DNA of 17,640 nt from Thermoanaerobacterales bacterium UBA4880 (GCA_002399285.1 DHDI01000025.1:1-17640); one strand, 5' to 3'; numbered from the stretch's first letter, positions 1-7,463 are shown. Made by a program: numbers and translations. Notes: generated by a model from the letters alone, not told the origin.

Positions 1-220
1 AAATTGCAGATTATATTCTTAATTTTCAAGAACCCATTTACTTAACTATAAACCAAATATTGATAAACATCGTTAGCAGATTCAACCATATTTCCGTTTT
101 ATAAAGGGGCCGATTTTAAAGGATTCCGTACCCTTTGAACAACTTAATTTTCTAAATCACCTATCAACAATACGATATTTATATAAATTATTTTTAAATA
201 AAAATTATGGGAGGTATAAT
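1..220. other. AT-rich leader upstream of the KDPG aldolase gene
   Basis: I see no gene here. The stretch is very AT-rich and ends in the aldolase ribosome binding site, GGGAGGT at about 209-215. A short inverted repeat, AAAGG at about 118-122 against CCTTT at about 133-137, is present, but I cannot assign it a role. No convincing -35/-10 pair stands out, so the promoter may be weak, activator-dependent or further upstream. Confidence 0.4.
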
Positions 221-853
221 ATGAGAAAATACGAGATTTTAAGTGAAATTGAAAAGATAGGAATTATCGCCGTTGTAAGAGCAAGCAACAGTGACGATGC
301 TAAAAAAATTGCTTTAGCATGTATGGATGGCGGAATAACTTCAATAGAAATTACATTCACTGTTCCAGGTGCTCATAAGGTTATAGAATCATTGACGGAA
401 GAGTTAGGAGATAAACTATTGGTAGGAGCTGGTACAGTTTTAGACAGTGAAACCGCAAGATTGGCCATATTGATAGGAGCAAAATATATAGTCAGTCCGG
501 CCTTCGATGAGGCAACGGCAAGACTCTGTAACAGATATCAGATACCCTATATAGCAGGCTGTATGACCGTTACAGAAATGATAAAGGCAATGGAGTTTGG
601 AACTGATATAATAAAAATTTTCCCTGGCAATACCGTAAGGCCTTCCTTTATATCTGCGATTAAAGGCCCTTTTCCTCAAGCATTATTAATGCCTACAGGA
701 GGAGTTAACTTAGATAATGTAAAGGAATGGATTAAAAACGGCTGCATAGCAGTAGGCGTAGGTGGGAGCCTTACTAATGGTTCAAAAGAAGATATAACAA
801 AGACAGCCAGAGAATTTGTTAAAAGGATAAAAGAAGCAAGAGATTATAATTAA
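221..853 (+). CDS. eda: 2-keto-3-deoxy-6-phosphogluconate (KDPG/KHG) aldolase
   Basis: This class I aldolase cleaves KDPG to pyruvate and glyceraldehyde 3-phosphate. It is the last step of the Entner-Doudoroff and hexuronate pathways, and is cytosolic and trimeric in the family. The 210 residues match the usual length. Family landmarks in order: VVRA near 18-21, the catalytic Glu43 in SIEITF, GAGTV at 69-73, the Schiff-base Lys132 in IIKIFPG, PTGGV at 158-162 and the phosphate-binding VGVGGS at 178-183. The ATG at 221 follows GGGAGGT with good spacing. The gene stands alone: no KDG kinase, 6-phosphogluconate dehydratase or uronate gene is visible next to it, although an upstream operon beyond the window edge is possible. 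KDPG and KHG activities cannot be separated from sequence. The gene is more AT-rich than the genes between 6000 and 13900. Confidence 0.93.
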   Translation: MRKYEILSEIEKIGIIAVVRASNSDDAKKIALACMDGGITSIEITFTVPGAHKVIESLTEELGDKLLVGAGTVLDSETARLAILIGAKYIVSPAFDEATARLCNRYQIPYIAGCMTVTEMIKAMEFGTDIIKIFPGNTVRPSFISAIKGPFPQALLMPTGGVNLDNVKEWIKNGCIAVGVGGSLTNGSKEDITKTAREFVKRIKEARDYN

Positions 854-892
854 ATGAAATAAATGAACCGTTAATTAGGAGATAACCTGTAT

Positions 893-933
893 GATACCCT
901 CAAGAAATATAAAAACCTACTTGGGGGTATTTT
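893..933 (+). terminator. Likely terminator of the KDPG aldolase gene
   Basis: ATACCCTCAAG at 894-904 pairs with CTTGGGGGTAT at 920-930: 11 bp with one T-G wobble and a 15-nt loop. It is followed by a short T stretch. It lies about 40 nt after the aldolase stop. The U-tract is weak (four T), so efficiency is uncertain. Confidence 0.55.
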
Positions 934-1082
934 ATGTCCAGAAAAGGTATGATAGGACTTTCGGGGCAATGGCTATAAAATATATCTATTCCTATCAACA
1001 AATACGGCACTTTTGGCTAACTTAATTTATTTGATTGAGCACTTCTTCCCTATCACTTATCTATATTTTACTATTTTCTAGT

Positions 1083-1119
1083 AAAAAAAAACAAGGTACC
1101 AAAAAATATGATACTTTGT
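1083..1119 (-). terminator. Factor-independent terminator of the HAD phosphatase gene
   Basis: Read on the minus strand, ACAAAGTATC pairs with GGTACCTTGT (one mismatch, one wobble) around a 9-nt loop. A run of nine T follows. It lies about 20 nt past the stop codon at 1140, where a terminator is expected. Confidence 0.75.
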
Positions 1120-1139
1120 TATCAGTTTGAGGATCGCCG

Positions 1140-1799
1140 CTAACCGCGACACTCTCTTTTTAATATGGGAATCACATCATCCAAACTGTCCACCACATAA
1201 CTAGCGATTTTCTTCAATTCGCCGGTGGGTTCTATCATGTCCGGCACCATCACTACCTCCATACCCGCATTTAAGGCCGACCGAACGCCGTTGGGCGAAT
1301 CTTCAAGTGCCATACAATACTCCGGTTCTATGGATAACAGCCGCGCAGCCTTAAGGTATACATCGGGCTGCGGCTTTGAGCGTACGACCATTTCGCCTGT
1401 CACGATCACATCGAAATAGTCGATGATATCAGCCTCTTTCAGTAAATATTTGGTTTCTCTTTCGCCCGTAGAGGTAGCTACTCCTATTTGATAATCACTA
1501 TCTTTCAGATATTCCAGCAACTCTATCAATCCTTTTTTTATGGGAACACCGTACTCATCAAGGTAATCCTTCCACAATGCATTGCATCTCTTATAAATCT
1601 CCTCTAAAGGATAGCCGGGACCATACCTCTCAATGTAGATGCGCCTGATCTCCGTTCTTGTTTTTCCGAAGGTCTCGCTCATAAGATCACTGTCGTCGCC
1701 GTAACCCATGTCTCTTTTTATCTCAGAGCGAAATCTGTTCTTTACCCTTTCGCTGTCTATCATCAAACCGTCCATATCAAAAATAACCGCTTTTATCAT
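1140..1799 (-). CDS. HAD-superfamily phosphatase / beta-phosphoglucomutase-like, subfamily IA
   Basis: This is a cytosolic phosphatase or phosphomutase of 219 residues with a helical C1 cap. Visible HAD motifs: I, DMDG with nucleophile Asp8 and acid/base Asp10; II, VATST with Thr109/Ser110; III, Lys142 in RSKPQPDVY; IV, ALEDSPNG with Glu166 and Asp167 for magnesium. The ALEDSPNGVRSALNAGM stretch is typical of the branch holding beta-phosphoglucomutase, sugar-phosphate phosphatases and YieH-type 6-phosphogluconate phosphatase. The substrate is most likely a small phosphosugar but cannot be fixed from sequence. The ATG at 1799 is preceded by AAGGTGG about 10 nt upstream. The gene lies downstream of gnd in the same direction, but a strong hairpin and a candidate promoter separate them, so it is probably its own unit. 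Confidence 0.88.
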   Translation of the reverse strand: MIKAVIFDMDGLMIDSERVKNRFRSEIKRDMGYGDDSDLMSETFGKTRTEIRRIYIERYGPGYPLEEIYKRCNALWKDYLDEYGVPIKKGLIELLEYLKDSDYQIGVATSTGERETKYLLKEADIIDYFDVIVTGEMVVRSKPQPDVYLKAARLLSIEPEYCMALEDSPNGVRSALNAGMEVVMVPDMIEPTGELKKIASYVVDSLDDVIPILKRECRG

Positions 1800-1836
1800 G
1801 CCGTCTTAACCACCTTATCATTTCAAAATACCCAAA

Positions 1837-1869
1837 GCCAGCTAAAAAACCTATGGTTTTGTAGCTGGC
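1837..1869 (-). terminator. Strong hairpin between gnd and the HAD gene (terminator or attenuator)
   Basis: A 15-bp stem with one mismatch and a 3-nt loop pairs 1837-1851 with 1855-1869 (outer arms GCCAGCTA and TAGCTGGC). On the minus strand TTTGGGTATTTT follows, so the U-tract is poor. It could end the gnd transcript. It also lies inside the predicted leader of the HAD gene, between the candidate promoter at 1890-1919 and the start at 1799, and could act as an attenuator there. Confidence 0.6.
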
Positions 1870-1889
1870 GAGTTTATTTCGCTTGTTCA

Positions 1890-1919
1890 ATTATAACATG
1901 AAAAAAATAAATATGTCTT
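1890..1919 (-). promoter_or_regulatory. Candidate sigma-A promoter for the HAD phosphatase gene
   Basis: On the minus strand a perfect TATAAT (1890-1895) is preceded, at an 18-bp spacer, by AAGACA (1914-1919), four of six to consensus. Transcription would start near 1883 and give a leader of about 83 nt that includes the hairpin at 1837-1869. Confidence 0.45.
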
Positions 1920-2006
1920 TAAAAGATTTTCTGTAACTCTTCTTTAATGACATGATACCAAATTCATAGTAGAATAGGGCATTTATTCACCAAATAATGT
2001 TGTTTT

Positions 2007-3407
2007 TCATTCCCAGATGGTATGGAAAACTCCCTCTTTATCGATTCTGTTGTAGGTATGCGCTCCAAAGAAGTCCCTCTGAGCCTGTATAAAGTTTGCC
2101 GGCAGGTTTGCTTCCGTCATGCTGAAGAAATAGTCTAAGGCCGAATTGTGAACGACGGCGGGTATATAATTATCCTTTGCGATACTTGTTACATACTTCA
2201 CGGAATCCAGTTTATCCGTCAGGAAATCCAGTACTCTCCCATTATCCAGAAGATTGATATTTTCCCTGTCCTCGTTTACAACGTCTCTCATGTAGTCAAG
2301 CATCTTAGATCTTATTATGCAGCCGCCCTTCCAAATCTTAAGTACCTCGGATATATCGATGTCAAAGTCATATTCCTTTGATCCTTCCTCCATAAGCCAG
2401 AGTCCCTGAGAGAACAGTATGAGGTTGGTAAAGAGCAGCGATTGCTTCAGATCCTCTATGACTTTTTCTTTATCATATTGAGCTTCGGGATACCGTTTAT
2501 CTATTTTCTGAGATATCTTTACCCTGTCTTCTTTAAAATACGATAGGGTCCTTCCCTGCAAAGCTGCGCTTAGAGATACCGCTGGTATTCCCATATCTAT
2601 CGCGGTCTGGACGGTCCATTTCCCCGTTCCCTTTTGGCCCGCCTTATCCAATATCAGTTCCACCGTAGGCTTTCCGGTCTCCTTATCCCTATGCCTCATT
2701 ATCTTATAGGATATTTCCATGAGATATGAGTTGAGTTCGCCGTCATTCCATCTTTCAAATATATCCCCTATCTCATAGGCAGAGAGTTTCAACACCTTGT
2801 TCATTATGTCATAGGTCTCCGACATGGCCTGCATGATCCCATATTCTATTCCGTTGTGGATCATCTTTACAAAGTGCCCGGCCGAATCGCTGCCCATATA
2901 GGCGCAGCAGGGACCAGATTCGGTCTGTGCCGCTATTTTCAGTAGTATGTCCTTTACTAAATCGTACGCTTCTTTAGAACCTCCGGGCATTATTGACGGC
3001 CCCTTAAGGGCGCCTTCCTCTCCTCCCGAGATACCCATACCAAGGTATAGTATCTTGTTTGCGTTTGCTTCCCTGATCCTTCTCGTGGTGTCTAAATAAT
3101 AGGTGTTTCCGCCGTCTATAATAATATCTCCCACATCCAGGAAGGGCATTAATTTTTGGATCATATCATCCACCGGCTGTCCTGCCTTTACCATCAGCAA
3201 TATCTTTCTTGGCCTGCACAGTGACTTTACCAAAGACTCTATATCACTGTAAGCAAATATCCTCTTGCCTTTGGCATCGTTTTCTATAAAGTCTTTGGTC
3301 TTTTGGTATGTCCTGTTATAGACTGAGACGCTATATCCCTTATCTTCGATATTTAAGACAATATTTTTTCCCATTACACCTAAGCCTATCAATCCTATAT
3401 CGTTCAT
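2007..3407 (-). CDS. gnd: 6-phosphogluconate dehydrogenase, decarboxylating
   Basis: This cytosolic enzyme oxidatively decarboxylates 6-phosphogluconate to ribulose 5-phosphate, the second dehydrogenase of the oxidative pentose phosphate pathway. The 466 residues match the long, homodimeric form. The N-terminal Rossmann domain shows GLGVMG (8-13) and NRT (31-33) after the second strand, which in this family favours NADP+. The substrate signature SGGEEGALKGPSIMPGG lies at 127-143. The catalytic pair is Lys181 (GHFVKMIHNG) and Glu188. The C-terminal tail FHTIWE, which reaches into the partner subunit, is intact. The ATG at 3407 is preceded by AGGAAG about 7 nt upstream. It is divergent from the RpiR-type regulator and has a near-consensus promoter flanked by two identical-type palindromes. 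No zwf is in view. Confidence 0.97.
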   Translation of the reverse strand: MNDIGLIGLGVMGKNIVLNIEDKGYSVSVYNRTYQKTKDFIENDAKGKRIFAYSDIESLVKSLCRPRKILLMVKAGQPVDDMIQKLMPFLDVGDIIIDGGNTYYLDTTRRIREANANKILYLGMGISGGEEGALKGPSIMPGGSKEAYDLVKDILLKIAAQTESGPCCAYMGSDSAGHFVKMIHNGIEYGIMQAMSETYDIMNKVLKLSAYEIGDIFERWNDGELNSYLMEISYKIMRHRDKETGKPTVELILDKAGQKGTGKWTVQTAIDMGIPAVSLSAALQGRTLSYFKEDRVKISQKIDKRYPEAQYDKEKVIEDLKQSLLFTNLILFSQGLWLMEEGSKEYDFDIDISEVLKIWKGGCIIRSKMLDYMRDVVNEDRENINLLDNGRVLDFLTDKLDSVKYVTSIAKDNYIPAVVHNSALDYFFSMTEANLPANFIQAQRDFFGAHTYNRIDKEGVFHTIWE

Positions 3408-3491
3408 TGTATCTTCCTCTCGCTTTAGAATATGATGCCCTTGGTTAATCGTTCTCTATATGCCTATTATTAAGCAGTTCAAACAAAGTTC

Positions 3492-3504
3492 GAAAATTAT
3501 TTTC
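3492..3504. promoter_or_regulatory. Putative RpiR-type operator 1 (GAAA-N5-TTTC)
   Basis: GAAAATTATTTTC is a perfect 13-bp palindrome around its central base. It lies about 26-38 bp downstream of the predicted gnd start of transcription. It matches operator 2 at 3551-3563 in half-site sequence and spacing. The position downstream of the start suits a roadblock or looping repressor site. Confidence 0.45.
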
Positions 3505-3536
3505 ATCACTCTCATAAAAAATAAAATTCTTTTTTA

Positions 3537-3565
3537 ATTATATACTGTGGGAAACTATTTTTCAA
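3537..3565 (-). promoter_or_regulatory. Sigma-A promoter of gnd
   Basis: On the minus strand, TTGAAA (3560-3565) and a perfect TATAAT (3537-3542) are separated by exactly 17 bp. Transcription is predicted to start near 3530, giving a leader of about 120 nt. This is one of the best promoter matches in the window. Confidence 0.75.
3551..3563. promoter_or_regulatory. Putative RpiR-type operator 2 (GAAA-N5-TTTC)
   Basis: GAAACTATTTTTC has the same GAAA-N5-TTTC layout as operator 1. It overlaps the -35 hexamer and spacer of the gnd promoter, so an occupied site would block polymerase. It is centred 59 bp from operator 1. Assignment to the adjacent RpiR-family regulator is inference from position and symmetry. 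Confidence 0.45.
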
Positions 3566-3760
3566 GTCCTTTTTTTATGATATAATAAAAATAATTCTTT
3601 AATTACGTTGCACAAATCCCATCAGAAAACGGCTTAAAATTTTGTCTTCCATAAAACGGTAAAATAAGTTAAAATCTATTTAGCTATCAATTTAAAATTC
3701 TAAAATATACAATTATTAAGTTTCCATGCTTAAAATAAAGCTTAGAAAGGTGATCGATAT

Positions 3761-4615
3761 ATGGAATCCACTCCGCGGGTGATACTTGAAATTAAATCTA
3801 TGTATATGAGTTTTAATAAGACGGAAAAGAAGATCGCCGATTATATACTAAACGACCCTCAAAAGGTCATATACTCTACAATAAGTCAGGTGGCGGCCGA
3901 ATTGGATGTCGCAGACTCCACCATATTCAGGTTTTGTAAAAAAATCAATTTTAAGGGTTTCTATGACCTTAAGATATCCTTGGCCGCAGATTCGACGGCC
4001 GACACCCACAATTATTCCGCCGCTCAGATCACCGATTCCGACAGTGAACAGGCCATCATAAATAAGGTTTTTAATTCCAATATATCAGTGCTGAATGATA
4101 CGATGAACATGATCGACCCCATGTGTATTAAAAAGGCCGTGGATTATATATTGGATTCTGATCAAATCGTATTCTACGGCAACGGCGGTTCGGGCATCGT
4201 TGCCATGGATGCCAATCATAAATTTTTGCGTATAGGTCTAAAGGTCTCGTCATATACGGACTATCATATGCAGCTGATGTCGGTTTCCCAGCTTACCGAA
4301 AAGGATGCTATAGTGGTGATCTCCCATTCCGGTTCTAACTTGGATATATTGAATCTATTGGATATAGCCAAGGAAAACGGCACAAAGACCATAGGTATAA
4401 CCTCGTTCTCCAAATCACCGGTCAGTCAGAAGGTGGACGTTCCCATCAACGTCATTTCCCATGAGACCGAGCAGCAATTTGAGGCCTTTGCCTCCCGGAT
4501 CGCCCATCTGGCCGTAATAGACGTTTTGTACAACTGCACGGCGATAAGGAGAAAAGAACTTTCCACTGTAGCCGTCAAAAAGATGAGAGAGGCGATATCC
4601 TATACGAGGATATAA
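3761..4615 (+). CDS. RpiR/MurR-family transcriptional regulator (HTH + SIS)
   Basis: This 284-residue cytosolic DNA-binding regulator senses a phosphosugar. The N-terminal HTH_6 domain covers about 1-75, with the recognition region SQVAAELDVADSTIFRFCKK at about 42-61. The C-terminal SIS domain covers about 120-255, with phosphosugar-loop signatures YGNGGSG (139-145) and SHSGSN (188-193). The ATG at 3761 follows AAAGGTGAT. It is transcribed away from gnd across a 353-bp region that holds two matching palindromes at the gnd promoter, so control of gnd, possibly of itself as well, is the simplest proposal. The ligand is unknown: 6-phosphogluconate, glucose 6-phosphate and an amino-sugar phosphate are all possible in this family. 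Its own promoter is not clear. A TATAAT at about 3582 lacks a good -35. Confidence 0.93.
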   Translation: MESTPRVILEIKSMYMSFNKTEKKIADYILNDPQKVIYSTISQVAAELDVADSTIFRFCKKINFKGFYDLKISLAADSTADTHNYSAAQITDSDSEQAIINKVFNSNISVLNDTMNMIDPMCIKKAVDYILDSDQIVFYGNGGSGIVAMDANHKFLRIGLKVSSYTDYHMQLMSVSQLTEKDAIVVISHSGSNLDILNLLDIAKENGTKTIGITSFSKSPVSQKVDVPINVISHETEQQFEAFASRIAHLAVIDVLYNCTAIRRKELSTVAVKKMREAISYTRI

Positions 4616-4640
4616 AGTGCCGGCAATATCTTAGAACGTG

Positions 4641-4669
4641 TTGTCAAAATTGGTTAATTTATGTATAAT
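4641..4669 (+). promoter_or_regulatory. Sigma-A promoter of the MFS transporter gene
   Basis: TTGTCA (4641-4646) and a perfect TATAAT (4664-4669) are separated by 17 bp. The predicted start near 4676 gives a leader of about 36 nt. The MFS gene can therefore be expressed independently of the upstream regulator. Confidence 0.75.
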
Positions 4670-4711
4670 GAATTGTAATTAAGATTGCGCTTGCGCATAT
4701 GGGAGGTCTTT

Positions 4712-5899
4712 ATGGAAGACGTATCTGCGACCAGACGCCGTCTAAAGACATGCATGATATTGGGGTCATTTTCTTTCGGGATCATGTCTTTTATACTGCC
4801 TATTTACAGTAAGAGGATAGGCGGCGGCGCAATGGCCATCGGAGGGTTATTTTCGATATTCAGCGTAGTTACCTTGATCCTGCGCCCGTTTATCGGAAAA
4901 GGGATAGACAGGTACGGGAGGAAGATGTTTTTTGTTACGGCTTTTCTCTTTTACGGCATTTCGATGATTTTGTTTTCATATTCAACCGATATGTTCTCAT
5001 TATATTTAAGCAGATTGATTCAGGCCATAGGTTCCTCATTTATGTGGATCCCTGCTTATTCCATAGCTATGGACATCGCCGATGAGAAAAAACGTGGGAG
5101 CGCCATCGGGCAGGTGGACGGTGCAAGCAGCAGGGGTGCCCTGTACGGCGCTGCCATAGGCTTTATTTTATTGAGCGGCTCTCCTCTGATAAGCGGTTGG
5201 AGTGTTTTATTTAAGTGTTATGCGGTCTTGTCGATCATAGCGGCTTTTATCGCATACAGATACATACCTGAGACGAGGTCGGCAGGCAGCCGTCCGGACA
5301 CATCCGCATCCGGCAGTAATCGGCTGGACGTTAATTTTACGAAATTATTGCTGATCACTTTTATAAGCTCGATATCATCATCGATGTTAAACCCTCTCCT
5401 GATAATCTACCTTCAGGACAGATTTACCGCGGATATAGGAATGTTGGCGGTCGCATTTATTCCCGGCGCCCTGGTATATTCCTTTTTACCTTCAAAATTG
5501 GGCGGAGTAAGTGATAAATTCGGCAGGATAATGCCCATGACCGCAGGGCTGATAGGTTCAGGCATAGTTTCCCTGTGGTTCACCCATGTAAACAGCATGG
5601 TATTCTTGGTAATTCTCTGGGTTGCGGAATCGATAGGAGTCGTTATGTCCTCTCCTGCGGAAGAGGCGTTGGTCTCCGATATGGTGGGAAAGGATATCCG
5701 CGGCTACGCATACGGCTGGTATTTATTCGTGACCAGCCTGGGCGCGGCTGTTGGGCCGCTGGCTGGGGGCTGGCTGTATGACGCTTTCGGTCATTCTATA
5801 CCCTTCTATCTGAACGGGATCATATTGTTGTGCGATGCCGTATTGATACTGGTTCTGTTTAAGGATTATAAAAGAGCAGATATCGGAACGGAACCTTAA
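4712..5899 (+). CDS. Major facilitator superfamily transporter, probable drug/metabolite exporter
   Basis: This is an inner-membrane secondary transporter of 395 residues with about 12 hydrophobic segments in two halves, separated by a hydrophilic loop near 190-210 (SAGSRPDTSASGSN). MFS motif A, GKGIDRYGRK, lies at 62-71 between helices 2 and 3. A weaker copy, GGVSDKFGRI, sits at the equivalent place in the second half. I chose the ATG at 4712 because GGGAGGT lies 4-5 nt upstream; an in-frame TTG at 4685 lacks such a site. The architecture fits proton-driven exporters, but no substrate can be assigned. The gene has its own promoter and ends in a strong bidirectional terminator, so it is monocistronic. 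It may or may not be functionally tied to the regulator before it. Confidence 0.85.
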   Translation: MEDVSATRRRLKTCMILGSFSFGIMSFILPIYSKRIGGGAMAIGGLFSIFSVVTLILRPFIGKGIDRYGRKMFFVTAFLFYGISMILFSYSTDMFSLYLSRLIQAIGSSFMWIPAYSIAMDIADEKKRGSAIGQVDGASSRGALYGAAIGFILLSGSPLISGWSVLFKCYAVLSIIAAFIAYRYIPETRSAGSRPDTSASGSNRLDVNFTKLLLITFISSISSSMLNPLLIIYLQDRFTADIGMLAVAFIPGALVYSFLPSKLGGVSDKFGRIMPMTAGLIGSGIVSLWFTHVNSMVFLVILWVAESIGVVMSSPAEEALVSDMVGKDIRGYAYGWYLFVTSLGAAVGPLAGGWLYDAFGHSIPFYLNGIILLCDAVLILVLFKDYKRADIGTEP

Positions 5900-5943
5900 G
5901 ATCTGTCGGGCGTGCCGATAATAAAGAGCTGCAGGCTATATAA

Positions 5944-5983
5944 AGATCCCTCCGTTTTTTGTTCATACGGAGGGATCTCTTTT
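5944..5983. terminator. Bidirectional terminator between the MFS gene and the convergent membrane-protein gene
   Basis: AGATCCCTCCGT (5944-5955) pairs perfectly with ACGGAGGGATCT (5967-5978), a 12-bp stem with an 11-nt loop. TCTTTTAT follows on the plus strand and TTTATA on the minus strand. It lies between two convergent stop codons, almost touching the minus-strand stop at 5982. Confidence 0.85.
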
Positions 5984-6503
5984 ATCTTTTGACCATCTGC
6001 CTCACGAATGGAGAGATGATATCATTGAGATCCATCAGGTATTCGGTCTTTATGTCGAGGGGTATCCTGACCGGTCTCTCCAACGGGTCTTCGGTATAGA
6101 GATAAAGGGCCTTCTCCTCATAGGAGATCCTGTAGGTATTATATATGTCAAAGTTATAGACCTGTGTGGTCGGCCCGAGGTGTATCAGCTTTTCCTTATA
6201 GACCAGGAGTATGTCTCTTTTGTTGTATAGATACAAGAGTATGACCGCGTATGATACGATAAGGAGCAGGAAGTCGGGCAGGCCGTAATCCTTCATGTAC
6301 ATAAACAGGGAAAAAAGCACGGTGCCTGCCGTATAGGTCATCAGGATGTTTCTGTCCTCTCTTGTGTTTCTGTACCTGATTTCAAACAGGATCTTTCTTC
6401 TGACATAAAACGGGGCACAAAGCACCCTGTCCTGTCTGTACAGCTCTACGACAACGATTATCATGACAGCCGTCATGTAAAAAACCAAAATCGGCCTGGC
6501 CAT
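5982..6503 (-). CDS. Small membrane protein with a PH-like C-terminal domain (unassigned)
   Basis: I do not recognise this 173-residue protein by name. It has hydrophobic segments at about 4-20, 53-71 and 77-93. A soluble, beta-rich C-terminal half follows from about 95 (RDILLVYKEKLIHLG onward, with alternating hydrophobic residues). That layout resembles bacterial PH-domain membrane proteins of the YdbS/YcxB type, but the match is by eye only. The ATG at 6503 has a strong AGGGGGAGGGGAT region just upstream. It starts 39 nt after the Cof-type phosphatase on the same strand with no terminator between, so the two are probably co-transcribed. It ends at the bidirectional terminator shared with the MFS gene. 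Confidence 0.75.
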   Translation of the reverse strand: MARPILVFYMTAVMIIVVVELYRQDRVLCAPFYVRRKILFEIRYRNTREDRNILMTYTAGTVLFSLFMYMKDYGLPDFLLLIVSYAVILLYLYNKRDILLVYKEKLIHLGPTTQVYNFDIYNTYRISYEEKALYLYTEDPLERPVRIPLDIKTEYLMDLNDIISPFVRQMVKR

Positions 6504-6542
6504 TTTGATCCCCTCCCCCTTTGACTTATCTCTCTGATTTTA

Positions 6543-7355
6543 TTATACCATAGCCAAAACTTTTTTTAGCACATGCGCCACACCATCGTCGGTATTTTTT
6601 TTGGTGACAAAACTTGCCACTTTTTTCACTTCTTCCATGGCGTTTTCCATGGCGACGCCGCACCCCGCGGCTTCCAGCATAGCTATGTCGTTCATCTGAT
6701 CGCCGATGGCCATGGTCTTTTGAAGGCTCACCCCAAGAGATGCGCACAGCTCTTTAAGTCCCTTGCCCTTGGATATGCCGTCAGGCAGGATCTCCAAATA
6801 TATATCCTCAGTCTGCACGTGGTTTATCGGCACGCCGCAGCGGTCTTCCAGTTCTTCCGTTATTGCCTGCGCCTCGCCCACATCGCCCACCAGCAGTATC
6901 TTATTCACCTCATCCACGGCCTTAAGGTTCGGTATTCTATCTATCTCGACCTTTTCCAGCGCCATATAGAGGTCATGGGATGGCTTGTAGTCCGCTATGA
7001 ATATCCTGTCATTATGATATGTCACCACGCCGAGATCCGTATCCCTAAACCGGTCTATGACCATATCCGCTATTCCCTTATTCAGATAATGAGCATAGAT
7101 CGCGCCGGATTCAGGATGATACAACTCTCCGCCGTTAAATATGATGGCGGGTATGTCTATACGAAGCTTGTCGATAAACGGCCTGGCCGCTCTTTCGCCG
7201 CGGCCCGTCGCTATGGTGAACATACCTCCCCGCGACCTGTACTCATCTATGCATCTCATCGTCGCATCCGAGATCCTCTTATCGTCATCCACCAACGTGC
7301 CGTCTATATCCGACACCACCAGCTGATATTTCAAAGCCATCCCTCCAGTAATCAT
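6543..7355 (-). CDS. Cof-type HAD-IIB phosphatase
   Basis: This cytosolic phosphosugar or nucleotide phosphatase belongs to the Cof/YidA/YkrA group, 270 residues from the chosen start. Motifs: I, SDIDGTL with Asp16 and Asp18; II, TIATGR with Thr50; the large C2 cap at about 90-190; III, ISKGKGL with a catalytic lysine at about 196-198; IV, IGDQMND with Asp219 and Asp223. The start is uncertain. The ATG at 7340 begins the conserved region (MALKYQLVVSD), but its GGAGGG is almost touching it. The ATG at 7355 has AGGGATT at a workable distance. The ATG at 7430 would add 25 unlike residues and read through an AT-rich TATAAT-like stretch that looks like promoter DNA. It forms a likely operon with the small membrane protein downstream. 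Confidence 0.88.
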   Translation of the reverse strand: MITGGMALKYQLVVSDIDGTLVDDDKRISDATMRCIDEYRSRGGMFTIATGRGERAARPFIDKLRIDIPAIIFNGGELYHPESGAIYAHYLNKGIADMVIDRFRDTDLGVVTYHNDRIFIADYKPSHDLYMALEKVEIDRIPNLKAVDEVNKILLVGDVGEAQAITEELEDRCGVPINHVQTEDIYLEILPDGISKGKGLKELCASLGVSLQKTMAIGDQMNDIAMLEAAGCGVAMENAMEEVKKVASFVTKKNTDDGVAHVLKKVLAMV

Positions 7356-7454
7356 AAACAAATCCCTAACATAATTATAATATAAATGCGCCTCATATAA
7401 AACCCATCCTCCGACAAAGTCCTCGCACATGTCCCCGCCCTCGCCCGAAAACTG

Positions 7455-7463
7455 TGATATAAT
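7455..7463 (+). promoter_or_regulatory. Extended -10 promoter of the SHOCT-protein gene
   Basis: TGA directly precedes a perfect TATAAT (7458-7463), which makes an extended -10. No good -35 lies 17 bp upstream, as is usual for this promoter type. The start would be near 7470, about 36 nt before the chosen ATG. Confidence 0.55.

Noticed and set aside
61..85. A possible catabolite-responsive element (TGATAAACATCGTTAGCA) before the KDPG aldolase gene.
   Set aside because: The central CG and flanks are offset by extra bases from the cre consensus, so symmetry is lost.
891..1025. A 44-codon frame with ATG after AGGAGA, just downstream of the KDPG aldolase gene.
   Set aside because: Its first third is occupied by the 11-bp terminator-like hairpin, the residues resemble no family, and the composition looks non-coding.
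4686..4697. TGCGCTTGCGCA, a short inverted repeat just before the MFS ribosome binding site, as an operator.
   Set aside because: The arms are 5 bp with only 2 nt between, so it forms no stable hairpin, and there is no second copy. Too little to call.
6573..7385. A long plus-strand frame of 270 codons opposite the Cof-type phosphatase.
   Set aside because: It is antisense to a gene with all HAD motifs, and its translation is rich in His, Tyr and Arg without family features. A shadow frame.
7356..7430. The 25-residue N-terminal extension of the Cof-type phosphatase from an ATG at 7430.
   Set aside because: Family members begin near KYQLVVSDIDG. The extra region contains a TATAAT and looks like promoter DNA, and no good ribosome binding site precedes 7430.
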